Assembly: GCA_937910305.1 (NCBI GenBank) | Contig: CALEPS010000140.1 | Location: 1 to 64,000 of the forward strand | Source: an uncultured Bacteroidales bacterium | Lineage (GTDB): Bacteria; Bacteroidota; Bacteroidia; Bacteroidales; Paludibacteraceae | Reading direction: 5' to 3' | DNA: 64,000 bases | Shown here: in pieces, positions 8,257 through 16,399 of the stretch | Layout of the letters: each line of letters starts with the position of its first letter | How positions within the stretch are numbered: the stretch's first letter is position 1 | Position numbers and translations under genes: made by a program | Notes under the pieces: generated by a model | Told to the model about the DNA's origin: nothing | Database searches by the model: none | What the model saw: only the letters and a program-made list of their open reading frames with translations

Positions 8257-9002
8257 GCAAGTTATTAGAGATAAAAGATCTGCATGCCTCCATCGGCGGC
8301 AAGGAGATATTAAAAGGTGTGAACCTCGTCATCAACGAAGGCGAGGTACATGCCATCATGGGTCCTAACGGTGCCGGCAAATCGACGCTGAGTGCCGTCC
8401 TGACCGGTAATCCGGCATATGAAGTGACGGGCGGCGAAGTGTATCTGAAGGGTGAAAACCTGCTGGCTATGGAGCCCGAGGTGCGTGCACGCGCAGGCGT
8501 GTTCCTTAGTTTCCAATATCCGGTGGAGATCCCGGGAGTGAGTATGACCAATTTCATGCGTACGGCAATCAACGCCAAGCGTGAGTACGAAGGCAAAGAG
8601 CCGCTTTCGGCGCGCGAGTTCCTCGCCCTGATGCGGGAGAAAAAGAAGATGCTGGAGTTGCCGGACAAGCTGAACAACCGATCGGTCAACGAAGGTTTCT
8701 CCGGTGGCGAGAAGAAGAAAAACGAAATCTTCCAGATGGCGATGCTGGAGCCCTGTCTGTCTATTCTGGATGAGACCGACAGCGGTCTGGATATAGACGC
8801 ATTGCGCATTGTGGCGGAAGGGGTCAACCGGTTGAAGACACCGCAGAACGCGGCTATCGTGATCACTCACTATCAGCGGCTGCTGGATTATATCGTGCCT
8901 GATTTCGTGCATGTGCTGGCGGATGGCCAGATCGTCAAGACGGGCGACAAGACCCTGGCACTCGAACTCGAAGAAAAAGGCTACGAAGGGCTGAACCTAT
9001 GA
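8253..9002 (+). CDS. sufC: Fe-S cluster assembly ATPase SufC
   Basis: A 249-residue ABC ATPase: Walker [11 protein letters not shown]-loop [10 protein letters not shown], signature [10 protein letters not shown] and Walker [13 protein letters not shown]. These Suf-specific variants distinguish SufC from transport ATPases. It powers the SufBCD scaffold that builds Fe-S clusters in the cytoplasm. Its start overlaps the upstream DUF2130 gene and its stop overlaps sufD by ATGA. SufB, which normally precedes it, is not in this window. Confidence 0.97.
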   Translation: MSKLLEIKDLHASIGGKEILKGVNLVINEGEVHAIMGPNGAGKSTLSAVLTGNPAYEVTGGEVYLKGENLLAMEPEVRARAGVFLSFQYPVEIPGVSMTNFMRTAINAKREYEGKEPLSAREFLALMREKKKMLELPDKLNNRSVNEGFSGGEKKKNEIFQMAMLEPCLSILDETDSGLDIDALRIVAEGVNRLKTPQNAAIVITHYQRLLDYIVPDFVHVLADGQIVKTGDKTLALELEEKGYEGLNL

Positions 9003-9658
9003 GCGAGATAACAATTCATAGCGGCGAGACATTCGAGCGCGTTTTCCTCAACGAGCCGGAAGTGAATCTGCATATCGTGCAGGATGCGGGGTCACATGTG
9101 AAGATTCACGTGCTGAACATACCTGTCGATAAATCGAGAGATCGAGAAATCGAGATATCGAATAACATCGTTGTAGAGCAAACGGGCGAGGGATGCGAGA
9201 CGGAGATATACGGGTTAGCCTATCTGCGGGGCTCAGAAAAGGTGACGACTGAGACGCATGTACACCATGCAGTGGGCGGCGGAAGATCGAACCAGTTGCT
9301 GAAATTCGTGTTGGATGACAGTGCCCATGGACGTTTTATCGGAGACCTGAAGATAGCGCCCGATGCACAGAAGACCGAGGCTCATCAGACGAACCGTAAT
9401 CTGGTGCTCTCGGAGAACGCAGAGATGCGTACGCAACCGCAGTTGGAGATCTATGCCGATGATGTGCAAGCCACGCACGGTGCTTCTACCGGACAGTTGG
9501 ACGAGACGGCGCTTTTCTATATGCAGCAGCGGGGTATCAGTAAAGAAAAAGCGCGCCAACTGCTTGTCGGCGCGTTTATGAAAGAAGTGATAGAGGCTAT
9601 CAGTGATGAAGCCCTGCGAGAGCAATTACTGAACGCGATTGATGGCGAAATCGAGTAG
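8999..9658 (+). CDS. sufD: SufD-like Fe-S assembly protein, half length
   Basis: The 219 residues correspond to the conserved beta-helical C-terminal half of SufD/SufB (H-H-x-G-G-x-[52 protein letters not shown]). Usual SufD has about 440 residues, so the N-terminal half is missing, yet the gene starts with a clean coupled ATGA junction to sufC. Residues 43-56 derive from an in-frame microrepeat (ATCGAGA units giving R-D-R-E-I-E-I-S). The 3' end overlaps the convergent prenyltransferase gene by 33 bases. Confidence 0.85.
   Translation: MSEITIHSGETFERVFLNEPEVNLHIVQDAGSHVKIHVLNIPVDKSRDREIEISNNIVVEQTGEGCETEIYGLAYLRGSEKVTTETHVHHAVGGGRSNQLLKFVLDDSAHGRFIGDLKIAPDAQKTEAHQTNRNLVLSENAEMRTQPQLEIYADDVQATHGASTGQLDETALFYMQQRGISKEKARQLLVGAFMKEVIEAISDEALREQLLNAIDGEIE
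9126..9165 (+). repeat. In-frame ATCGAGA microrepeat in sufD
   Basis: Four to five units of TCGATAAA/TCGAGAGA/TCGAGAAA/TCGAGATA encode [10 protein letters not shown]. The block sits in a loop between two beta-helix strands. Confidence 0.7.
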
Positions 9659-10618
9659 AGAGACCAAGCTCTTTTTCTCCTCTGAGTCACGGAAGACATG
9701 CAAGGCTTCTGTGGCTTGTTTTTTATATTCCAGCATTTGTTGCACGGCGTATTCGTCACCTTTGAAGCGCAGTACAAAGGATTTGATTTCCTCCAGAGCT
9801 TTCTCAATCTCTATGCCCGGTTCATTCGCCGTGATCTTTTCTCCCAGAGAACGGATATAATCCGCTTCGGGTTTGGGAGCACGACGGAGCGCGATGATAA
9901 GCGGAAGGGTAACCTTGCTGTCTCTCAGATCGCTCATCGTCGGTTTACCGATTTCCTCGAGATCGCTATAATCGAAGATATCGTCCTTGATCTGGAAACA
10001 TAATCCCAGCAGTCGTCCGAAAAGGCTGAGTGCATTTCTCTGACGAGGCGTACATCCGGCAGACTCAGCGCCTATTTCCGCGCATGCCTGAAAGAGTTGT
10101 GCGGTCTTCTGGTCGATGACCTTCAGATATCGTTCTTCGTCAATCCACATCGATTGGCCCACATGCAGTTGCAACATCTCACCGCTAGAGAGAGAACGGC
10201 CCAGATTGGATATAATCTCCAAGATACGTATATTGCGCACTTCCGCCACCAATCCGATTACTTTGGATAACATATAATCGCCCGTAAGGATTGCCACTTT
10301 GTTGCTCCATCGCGTATGTACGGCGGGCATACCTCTGCGGGTATCCGAACTATCCACAACGTCATCATGGACCAAGCTGGCATTATGCAACATCTCCAGC
10401 GCGACCGCGGAACGGAGGGTCTTATCCGTAACAGGATTGCATATCTGCGCACATAGAAGCACGACCAGAGGACGAAGCTGCTTGCCACTCCTTGCGGCGA
10501 TATAATCCAGCACTTTCTGCTGAATTTTTTCATCCGACTGCAATGACTCCTGCAATACTTTCTCGTATCGCTTCCAACTGGCCTCTACGGGCTTACGTAT
10601 ATCCGATAAACTCGCCAT
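9626..10618 (-). CDS. Trans-polyprenyl diphosphate synthase
   Basis: A 330-residue E-prenyltransferase. Both Asp-rich motifs are intact: H-D-D-V-V-D-S-S-D-T-R-R-G and Q-I-K-D-D-I-F-D-Y, with G-K-Q-L-R-P near the N-terminus. It condenses IPP units onto an allylic primer to make the quinone side chain or a related polyprenyl diphosphate. The length fits octaprenyl-type synthases rather than short-chain FPP synthases. I start at M-A-S-L-S-D-I; the reading frame extends upstream but would cross its own promoter (TTG-N19-TACCTTTG). Confidence 0.92.
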   Translation of the reverse strand: MASLSDIRKPVEASWKRYEKVLQESLQSDEKIQQKVLDYIAARSGKQLRPLVVLLCAQICNPVTDKTLRSAVALEMLHNASLVHDDVVDSSDTRRGMPAVHTRWSNKVAILTGDYMLSKVIGLVAEVRNIRILEIISNLGRSLSSGEMLQLHVGQSMWIDEERYLKVIDQKTAQLFQACAEIGAESAGCTPRQRNALSLFGRLLGLCFQIKDDIFDYSDLEEIGKPTMSDLRDSKVTLPLIIALRRAPKPEADYIRSLGEKITANEPGIEIEKALEEIKSFVLRFKGDEYAVQQMLEYKKQATEALHVFRDSEEKKSLVSLLDFAINRVQ

Positions 10619-10635
10619 TTTGTTAAAATCGGGCG

Positions 10636-10665
10636 CAAAGGTACGAAAAAAATTGCATATATCAA
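10636..10665 (-). promoter_or_regulatory. Promoter for the polyprenyl synthase
   Basis: On the minus strand this reads TTG, 19 bases, TACCTTTG. Its -33 region overlaps that of the divergent promoter. Confidence 0.7.
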
Positions 10666-10683
10666 AATTTTTTACTACTTTTG
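10653..10683 (+). promoter_or_regulatory. Promoter for the 524-residue membrane protein
   Basis: TTG, 20 bases, TACTTTTG, ending 25 bases before the start codon. It interleaves with the divergent minus-strand promoter. Confidence 0.7.
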
Positions 10684-10708
10684 CCCAAAATTTAAATTCT
10701 TGCTCTCT

Positions 10709-12283
10709 ATGAATCACTTCAAACTACCCAGTGCGGCTACTATTATTGGCCTCATTGTTTTGTCTGTAACCTTCATCGGGCAGCGTGTACTTGTTAAAAG
10801 AAATTTTCCGGAAAAGCCCATGCAAATAGTGCTTGACCGCAATGTGCCGTTAGTCTCCCTCATTGCCGGGGACGACGAGACCGTAGGCAAACTGCGTAAA
10901 GGCGACACGGTGGATTATCTGGGTGTAGTAGCCGGAAATCATCATCATCCGTATGGTTTGCTTGTTCAGACAAGAGACGGCGAGCGCGGTCTGCTGGCCG
11001 CCGCCGAAATGGGTTTCCCGATGATGATGGAAAACGGGAGCGACAGTCTGCCTGTGCAGATTAAAAACCTGTTCCGCGAGAAGGGAAAGAACAAGGGGGC
11101 CAAAGGAACATTATATTATAATATTGTAACCGCAAGCGGAGAGAAGAAGAAAGTGAATCTGGGAGAGGTGCGTCCCATTCTGCCGGACAGCTTGAGCAAA
11201 TTGCGGTTGGATAAAGAAGGCGATTATTACATGACCAAAGCCAAGTTCGAGCGGCTGTATATCGGTCATTCTCTGGCGGAGAATGACGCCCGTTATCGTC
11301 CGGCATGGTTGATTGACAAGACCAAGAAAGGTTTTCTGGCCTATTATCCGAATATCGAGATTATTGATTTCAGTGACGGAAAGATCCGCAATCCGATTAT
11401 CGCCTATGGTTCGGACAGTATCGCGCTTACCTATGGTTTCGAAGACAGCCATGCGTATCGCAACAACCGCTATTTAGTGAAATGGCTGCCGCTGGTGGGT
11501 AAGATCATCGATGTGGATTTTTTCGCAAGGATGATAGAGGGATCGATGCGCTTTAACTGGATTCACAGCGATGACGAAAACTATACCGAGAAAGCGGAGT
11601 TAGGATGGAGAGATATACCTGTCTGGACTTATATAGGTGCCTTCTTCTGGGTAGTTTTAGGGTTGATATGGGTTTTTCTGGGTATGACTTTGCTTCCGCT
11701 GATATTGGAGGCGGCGCTCTATTGCCGGTTTGCATATTATCATCTGCCGGATAATATAATAGCGATTCTCTTTGCGATTGTAGCCGCAGTAGTTACTTAT
11801 ATCTGGACGGTGCTGATGACCGTTTGGGGATGTCTGTGGATATTCCTGCCGGGAATCGTTATTGCCGGTTTTAGCGCTTATACCTATGTCACGCGTATGT
11901 TGGCCACAGCACCTCATTCACGTTGTCCGGATTGCAAGCGGATGGAGACGATCCGTTTTCATAGCCGCACTTTTGAGCGCGAATACAACGAATGGCGTCC
12001 GGAGTCGAAGGAAATCAGTTCCCATACGGAGCGGTGGAAGACATGGACGGATGTCACTACCAAATGGAGTGATGGTTCTACTTCACATCGCCGCGAGAAT
12101 GAACGCAACCACAGCCGTACGACTACGCAGTATGCCAATTATTCGGTGCTCTATCATGTGAAACTATATCATAACAACTACGAGTGCCCTGAATGCGGAT
12201 ATATGGAATATATCCCCGAAGAAGAATTGACCGAATTGCAACGCCAATATACGGGGCAGCACACCTCTGTAACGGAGACTTGA
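10709..12283 (+). CDS. Membrane protein of unknown function with C-terminal zinc-ribbon-like domain
   Basis: Not recognised as a named family. An N-terminal membrane anchor (residues 8-25) precedes an SH3-like beta domain (K-L-R-K-G-D-T-V-D-Y-L-G-V-V-A, G-L-L-V-Q-T-R-D-G-E-R-G-L). A basic/acidic soluble region follows, then three to four membrane segments at about 305-410. The cytoplasmic tail has C-P-D-C at about 408 and C-P-E-C-G near 490, separated by a His/Arg/Ser/Thr-rich stretch; together they could form one split zinc ribbon. I use the ATG because the TTG three codons earlier lies too close to the promoter. It is monocistronic. Confidence 0.7.
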   Translation: MNHFKLPSAATIIGLIVLSVTFIGQRVLVKRNFPEKPMQIVLDRNVPLVSLIAGDDETVGKLRKGDTVDYLGVVAGNHHHPYGLLVQTRDGERGLLAAAEMGFPMMMENGSDSLPVQIKNLFREKGKNKGAKGTLYYNIVTASGEKKKVNLGEVRPILPDSLSKLRLDKEGDYYMTKAKFERLYIGHSLAENDARYRPAWLIDKTKKGFLAYYPNIEIIDFSDGKIRNPIIAYGSDSIALTYGFEDSHAYRNNRYLVKWLPLVGKIIDVDFFARMIEGSMRFNWIHSDDENYTEKAELGWRDIPVWTYIGAFFWVVLGLIWVFLGMTLLPLILEAALYCRFAYYHLPDNIIAILFAIVAAVVTYIWTVLMTVWGCLWIFLPGIVIAGFSAYTYVTRMLATAPHSRCPDCKRMETIRFHSRTFEREYNEWRPESKEISSHTERWKTWTDVTTKWSDGSTSHRRENERNHSRTTTQYANYSVLYHVKLYHNNYECPECGYMEYIPEEELTELQRQYTGQHTSVTET

Positions 12284-12337
12284 TGGCATGTAGATTTTTT
12301 ATGTCAATTTTTCCACATTAGTTTGCTGAAAAAGTAG

Positions 12338-12345
12338 TATCTTTG
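12338..12345 (+). promoter_or_regulatory. Promoter -7 box for uxaC
   Basis: TATCTTTG about 100 bases before the uxaC start. No clear TTG is seen at the expected spacing. A CCCGC-tgat-GCGGG hairpin (12364-12377) lies in the leader and could be a regulatory element. Confidence 0.55.
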
Positions 12346-12441
12346 CAGCGTGATTTGTTCGTGCCCGCTGATGCGGGAACATACGCGCGCACGATAAAAA
12401 TAGAAAGACACACCATTTAACACAATAAAAATCTAACAATT

Positions 12442-13860
12442 ATGATCAAGCCTTTCATGGACAAAGATTTCCTGTTGCAGACAGAGACCGCGCAGGAACT
12501 GTATCACAATCATGCGGCTAAGATGCCGATTGTCGATTATCACTGCCACCTTATTCCGCAGATGGTTGCCGAGAACAAACGTTTCGAATCCATCGCACAG
12601 ATCTGGCTCATGGGCGACCACTACAAATGGCGCGCTATGCGTTCCAACGGAGTGGACGAGCGTTTCTGCACCGGCAAGGACACTACCGACTGGGAGAAGT
12701 TCGAGAAATGGGCGGAGACCGTTCCGTACACCTTCCGCAACCCGCTTTACCACTGGACCCATCTGGAGCTCAAGACCGCTTTCGGTATCGAGGAGCGTCT
12801 GAACCCCGAGACCGCACGCGCTATCTATGACAAGTGCAACGACCTCATCGCCAACGACCCGAAGTTTTGTCCGCGCGGACTGATGAAGCACTACCATGTA
12901 GAGCTCGTCTGCACGACCGACGACCCGGCAGACAGCCTCGAATGGCACAAGATGGTCAAGGAAGACCCGACTGCAGAGGTGCGTATGTTGCCGACATGGC
13001 GTCCGGATGCAGGCATGAACATCGAAGCCGCTACGTGGAAAGCATACATCGAGAAACTGGCTAAGGTAGCCGGCGTGGAGATCCGCAACTTCGCAGATAT
13101 GGTGGACGCTCTCCAGAAACGCCATGACTTCTTTGAGTCGATGGGCTGCCGTCTCTCCGACCACGGTATCGAGGAGTTCTATGACGAGCCGTACACCGAC
13201 GCAGAGATCAACGCTATCTTCCAGAAAGCCCTCGCCGGCAAGGAGTTGAGCGTTTATGAGATCCGTCAGTACAAGCACGCTTACCTGCACGCGCAGGCTG
13301 AGATGGACTATGCTTCGGGTTGGACCCAGCAATATCACTACGGCGCGATCCGTAATAATAACAGCAAGATGTTCGCTCAACTTGGCGCAGACACCGGTTT
13401 CGACTCCATCGGCGAGTTCACGACCGCAAAAGCCATGAGCCATTTCTTGGATGAGATGAATAGCGAGGGACACCTCGCCAAGACTATTCTCTATAACCTC
13501 AACCCGTGCGCTAACGAAGTGATTGCCACTATGCTGGGTAACTTCCAGGACGGTTCCGTACCGGGTAAGATTCAGTTCGGTTCGGGCTGGTGGTTCCTCG
13601 ATCAGAAGGACGGTATGGAGAAGCAGATGATGGCTTTGAGTAACCTCGGTCTCTTGAGTCGCATGGTAGGTATGCTGACCGACAGCCGTTCGTTCCTGAG
13701 CTATCCGCGTCACGAGTATTTCCGCCGCACGCTCTGCAACGTCCTCGGCAACGACATCGAGAACGGCATGATCCCGTACACCGGCTACGAGAAAGCCCGC
13801 GTTCAACAGATGGTCGAAGACATCTGCTACAACAACGCCAAAAACTACTTCCGCTTCTGA
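12442..13860 (+). CDS. uxaC: Uronate isomerase
   Basis: A full-length 472-residue glucuronate/galacturonate isomerase of the amidohydrolase superfamily. The metal-binding V-D-Y-H-C-H-L is near residue 34. Further diagnostic segments are W-L-M-G-D-H-Y-K-W-R-A-M-R, W-x-H-L-E-L-K, T-T-D-D-P-A-D, H-Y-G-A-I-R-N-N-N, Q-F-G-S-G-W-W-F-L-D and a late L-T-D-S-R-S-F-L-S-Y-P-R-H-E-Y-F-R-R. It converts D-glucuronate to fructuronate, the first step of hexuronate use. kdgK, the aldolase and a transporter of the same pathway follow after an insertion; mannonate dehydratase and fructuronate reductase are not in the window. Confidence 0.97.
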   Translation: MIKPFMDKDFLLQTETAQELYHNHAAKMPIVDYHCHLIPQMVAENKRFESIAQIWLMGDHYKWRAMRSNGVDERFCTGKDTTDWEKFEKWAETVPYTFRNPLYHWTHLELKTAFGIEERLNPETARAIYDKCNDLIANDPKFCPRGLMKHYHVELVCTTDDPADSLEWHKMVKEDPTAEVRMLPTWRPDAGMNIEAATWKAYIEKLAKVAGVEIRNFADMVDALQKRHDFFESMGCRLSDHGIEEFYDEPYTDAEINAIFQKALAGKELSVYEIRQYKHAYLHAQAEMDYASGWTQQYHYGAIRNNNSKMFAQLGADTGFDSIGEFTTAKAMSHFLDEMNSEGHLAKTILYNLNPCANEVIATMLGNFQDGSVPGKIQFGSGWWFLDQKDGMEKQMMALSNLGLLSRMVGMLTDSRSFLSYPRHEYFRRTLCNVLGNDIENGMIPYTGYEKARVQQMVEDICYNNAKNYFRF

Positions 13861-13865
13861 TAGCC

Positions 13866-13885
13866 ATCCGCCATGCATGGCGGAT
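13866..13885. repeat. REP palindrome upstream of the RAYT gene
   Basis: The perfect 20-bp palindrome ATCCGCCATGCATGGCGGAT lies between uxaC and the transposase start. It is shared with two copies inside the transposase gene. Confidence 0.85.
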
Positions 13886-13892
13886 CATACCC

Positions 13893-15125
13893 ATGACCAA
13901 CGACTGGTACACATATTGGAAAGAGAGAGGCGGGCTGCTTAACGGCGCCCACCGCCCTCATTCCGTGTGGCAGAACTACAGCGCGCGCGGAATATACCTC
14001 ATCACGATTGTCACGTATAACCGTGCGCGTCTGTTTGGCGAGCTGAACAACGACCCCTCTGCGCCCTCCGTGGTGTTGACCGAACTTGGTCAATCCGTCG
14101 CGGACCAGTGGCTCCAGACACCCGCCATTCAAAGCGCCCGCGGACGGCACATCCGTGTGCTTGGTCATCAGGTCATGCCCGACCATTTCCACGGCATCCT
14201 TCAGGTGGATGAGCCCATGGATGTCGGTATAGGCGAGATTATCCGCGGCTTTAAGATCGGCTGTACGCAGGTTTATCGCTCTCTGTATCCGCCATATATG
14301 GCGGATGCCATAGATAGAGACCGTCTCGCCCGTTCCTCCCGCAAGCAGCGCGAGGAGTACTACGCCTCCAACGGCGTTACGCCGCTCTTTGAGGATAACT
14401 ACGACGACACTATCTGTTACCGTCAGGGGCAACTGGACAATATCATTCGCTACGTGCAGGATAACCAGCGCCGTGCGGTCATGAGGGCGTTGCACCCGGA
14501 TCTGTTCCAACGCCGGCAGCACATCACCATCGGAGACATGGACTTCGCCGCGTATGGCAATATCTTCCTGCTTCGCCGGCCGTGGAAGGAACAGGTCTTC
14601 TGCCATCGTTGGAAGATGAATGGCGACCAACGCGATTACAACACGCCATATGAGACGACGGACACTTTCCGTCAGCAGAGAGACCAATGGCTCCAAGCCG
14701 CCAAAGACGGTGCGGTACTAGTCACACCGGGTATCTCTAAAGGGGAACAGCAACTTGTCAAGGATTGCATGGAGAACGCCCTGCCGCTTATCCACCTCCA
14801 GAAAGAACCCATGCCCAATGGGTGGAATCCGGAGAAGCGACGCCACCAATTATGTGAGATGGGGCAACTGCTCATCCTCTCCCCGTGGGCATTGAATGAT
14901 ATGCAAAGCGTGAACGATGTCCCTGCAACGGCAGACTACAGCCGTTTCCACAACATGAACACCCTCGCCGCCCAAATCTGCGCCCTCTCCCCCTCTGCCT
15001 CCGCCCGCTTTGGCATACCCGCTCCCTCCGTATCCGCCAAGACTGGCGGATTGGGTCAATCACCTGACCGACCGAAGACCGACTCACAACCGAGACATGA
15101 CCGAGCGAAGAAAACCCAAAAATAA
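13893..15125 (+). CDS. REP-associated tyrosine transposase (RAYT) with C-terminal Rossmann-like extension
   Basis: Residues 1-185 are a Y1/HUH transposase: start-proximal Y-L-I-T-I-V-T-Y-N-R-A-R-L-F-G, the HUH motif in M-P-D-H-F-H-G-I-L near residue 95, and a candidate catalytic Tyr in I-I-R-Y-V-Q-D-N-Q. RAYTs nick single-stranded DNA at REP palindromes. Here perfect or near-perfect ATCCGCCA...TGGCGGAT palindromes lie just upstream and at two sites inside the gene. Residues 265-350 look like a nucleotide-binding, DprA-like fold (D-G-A-V-L-V-T-P-G-I-S-K-G-E, L-L-I-L-S-P-W). The last 25 residues (D-R-P-K-T-D-S-Q-P-R-H-D-R) come from a dispersed CGGTC-type repeat. It splits the hexuronate genes. 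Confidence 0.8.
   Translation: MTNDWYTYWKERGGLLNGAHRPHSVWQNYSARGIYLITIVTYNRARLFGELNNDPSAPSVVLTELGQSVADQWLQTPAIQSARGRHIRVLGHQVMPDHFHGILQVDEPMDVGIGEIIRGFKIGCTQVYRSLYPPYMADAIDRDRLARSSRKQREEYYASNGVTPLFEDNYDDTICYRQGQLDNIIRYVQDNQRRAVMRALHPDLFQRRQHITIGDMDFAAYGNIFLLRRPWKEQVFCHRWKMNGDQRDYNTPYETTDTFRQQRDQWLQAAKDGAVLVTPGISKGEQQLVKDCMENALPLIHLQKEPMPNGWNPEKRRHQLCEMGQLLILSPWALNDMQSVNDVPATADYSRFHNMNTLAAQICALSPSASARFGIPAPSVSAKTGGLGQSPDRPKTDSQPRHDRAKKTQK
14287..14306. repeat. REP palindrome inside RAYT coding sequence
   Basis: The perfect palindrome ATCCGCCATATATGGCGGAT is translated as P-P-Y-M-A-D-A. Only the central four bases differ from the upstream copy. Confidence 0.85.
15032..15051. repeat. REP palindrome near the RAYT 3' end
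   Basis: ATCCGCCA-AGAC-TGGCGGAT has the same 8-bp arms as the other two copies with a different 4-base centre. It is translated within the low-complexity tail. Confidence 0.8.
15063..15107 (-). repeat. CGGTC-type dispersed repeat inside RAYT 3' end
   Basis: On the minus strand this reads CTCGGTCATGTCTCGGTTG then TGAGTCGGTCTTCGGTCGGT. It closely matches intergenic copies near 47.25, 48.73 and 50.40 kb. Confidence 0.75.
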
Positions 15126-15179
15126 TCCCTCCGTGGCTTCGTCATAGCACAAATGAGAAAATAAAAAACAACTATAGAA

Positions 15180-16085
15180 ATGGTACCAAAGTTTGATAGT
15201 TTTTTTACACCCTATTTAAAGTGCTTGTCAGATGGAAACATCCATAAGAACAAGGATCTTGTAGAGTTTGCAATAAAATATTTTGGGCTTACCGAGGAGG
15301 AAGCACAAGAGCGAATTGCCAACCAAAGCCAGACACAGGTGTATAACCGTGTCTTGTGGGCAGGAACATATCTGCGCAAAGCAGGTTTGGCGGAAAAAGC
15401 CATGAATGGTCAGTATAAAATTACTGCCGAAGGATTAAAAAGATTGAAAGCAGGGGAAGTAACTCTGCGTACTTTGGCTGAGTACCCTGCATTTGTTGAG
15501 TTTTATGGGCGTAAACCTAAAGCAAACACCAAACAGAAAAAAGAAGTCATCGCTACGGAAGAAGTAGAGAAAACACCAATAGAGGTATTGGAAGAGGCAT
15601 ATTCACAACTAAACAACCAATTAGCGGATGATGTATTAGCCTCTCTCAAGGATGTATCTCCGCAAAAGTTCGAGCAGATAGTAGTGGATGTATTGGTCGG
15701 AATGGGTTATGGAGGTTCGTTGGAAGATGCGGGAACTGTTACTGCCTATGTGAAGGATGATGGCATTGATGGCGTCATCAAAGAAGACAAACTCGGACTT
15801 GACAAAATTTACGTACAAGCAAAACGCTGGAATAATTGCGTGGGACAACCTGAAATCCAGAAGTTTGTCGGAGCGTTAGTTGGTCAAGGAGCCAAGAAAG
15901 GGGTATTCATTACCACATCTTATTTCTCCAAAGAAGCACGCCAATTCCAACCGAAAGGGGATGTAAAAGTCGTTTTGATTGATGGAAAGGAATTAGCTAA
16001 TTATATGATTGAATGTGGCGTCGGAGTCTCGTTGAAGCAATCATATCAAATCAAACGTATAGACACCGATTATTTTGAGGAATAA
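15180..16085 (+). CDS. mrr: Mrr-type restriction endonuclease
   Basis: A 301-residue protein with the Mrr layout. An N-terminal winged-helix domain (residues 1-95, with Y-N-R-V-L-W-A-G-T-Y-L-R-K-A-G-L) is followed by a charged linker and a C-terminal PD-(D/E)xK nuclease domain. Catalytic residues are visible as D-D-G-I-D-G-V-I and Y-V-Q-A-K-R-W. Mrr enzymes cut modified (methylated) DNA as stand-alone type IV restriction systems. No methylase or specificity subunit is adjacent. It sits 54 bases after the RAYT gene, within the insertion that separates uxaC from kdgK. Confidence 0.88.
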   Translation: MVPKFDSFFTPYLKCLSDGNIHKNKDLVEFAIKYFGLTEEEAQERIANQSQTQVYNRVLWAGTYLRKAGLAEKAMNGQYKITAEGLKRLKAGEVTLRTLAEYPAFVEFYGRKPKANTKQKKEVIATEEVEKTPIEVLEEAYSQLNNQLADDVLASLKDVSPQKFEQIVVDVLVGMGYGGSLEDAGTVTAYVKDDGIDGVIKEDKLGLDKIYVQAKRWNNCVGQPEIQKFVGALVGQGAKKGVFITTSYFSKEARQFQPKGDVKVVLIDGKELANYMIECGVGVSLKQSYQIKRIDTDYFEE

Positions 16086-16399
16086 CAGATAAGGGAAATC
16101 GAAGTGGCGCGAGAGTGGCTTGAGAATGGCTGATTGACCGCTAAGTTATCGCGAATAGTTATCGTCCCGTATCCGTCTCGTATGCCGCTCGTAAGCCGGT
16201 AGTAGAGAAAAAAACAACCAAAAGAAAATTTAATAAAACATATTATGTCTGATAACAAATCAAATATGCAGATTGCAGTTCAATACCAACTGCCGGACAA
16301 GAAGACATTACAGGATTTCTTGTTACGGGAAACACAAACCAAATAAAGACAAACAACTAATTAACAATATTTATTAACCAATTTTAATTCATTTAACCT
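16086..16399. other. Intergenic region upstream of kdgK
   Basis: The first part holds a GC-rich stretch with CGTCCCGTATCCGTCTCGTA-type near-repeats. The rest is AT-rich and may carry the kdgK promoter, which I could not place. A 33-codon ORF lies within it (see separate entry). Confidence 0.4.
16245..16346 (+). CDS. Possible 33-residue small ORF or gene remnant
   Basis: An ATG-started ORF encodes M-S-D-N-K-S-N-M-Q-I-A-V-Q-Y-Q-L-P-D-K-K followed by a short hydrophilic tail. It is preceded by an A-rich stretch and lies between mrr and kdgK. No family is recognised. It may be a degraded start of a longer gene or chance coding. Confidence 0.22.
   Translation: MSDNKSNMQIAVQYQLPDKKTLQDFLLRETQTK

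Noticed and set aside
12433..13878. 481-codon minus-strand frame across uxaC
   Set aside because: Exactly antisense to a complete uronate isomerase; shadow.
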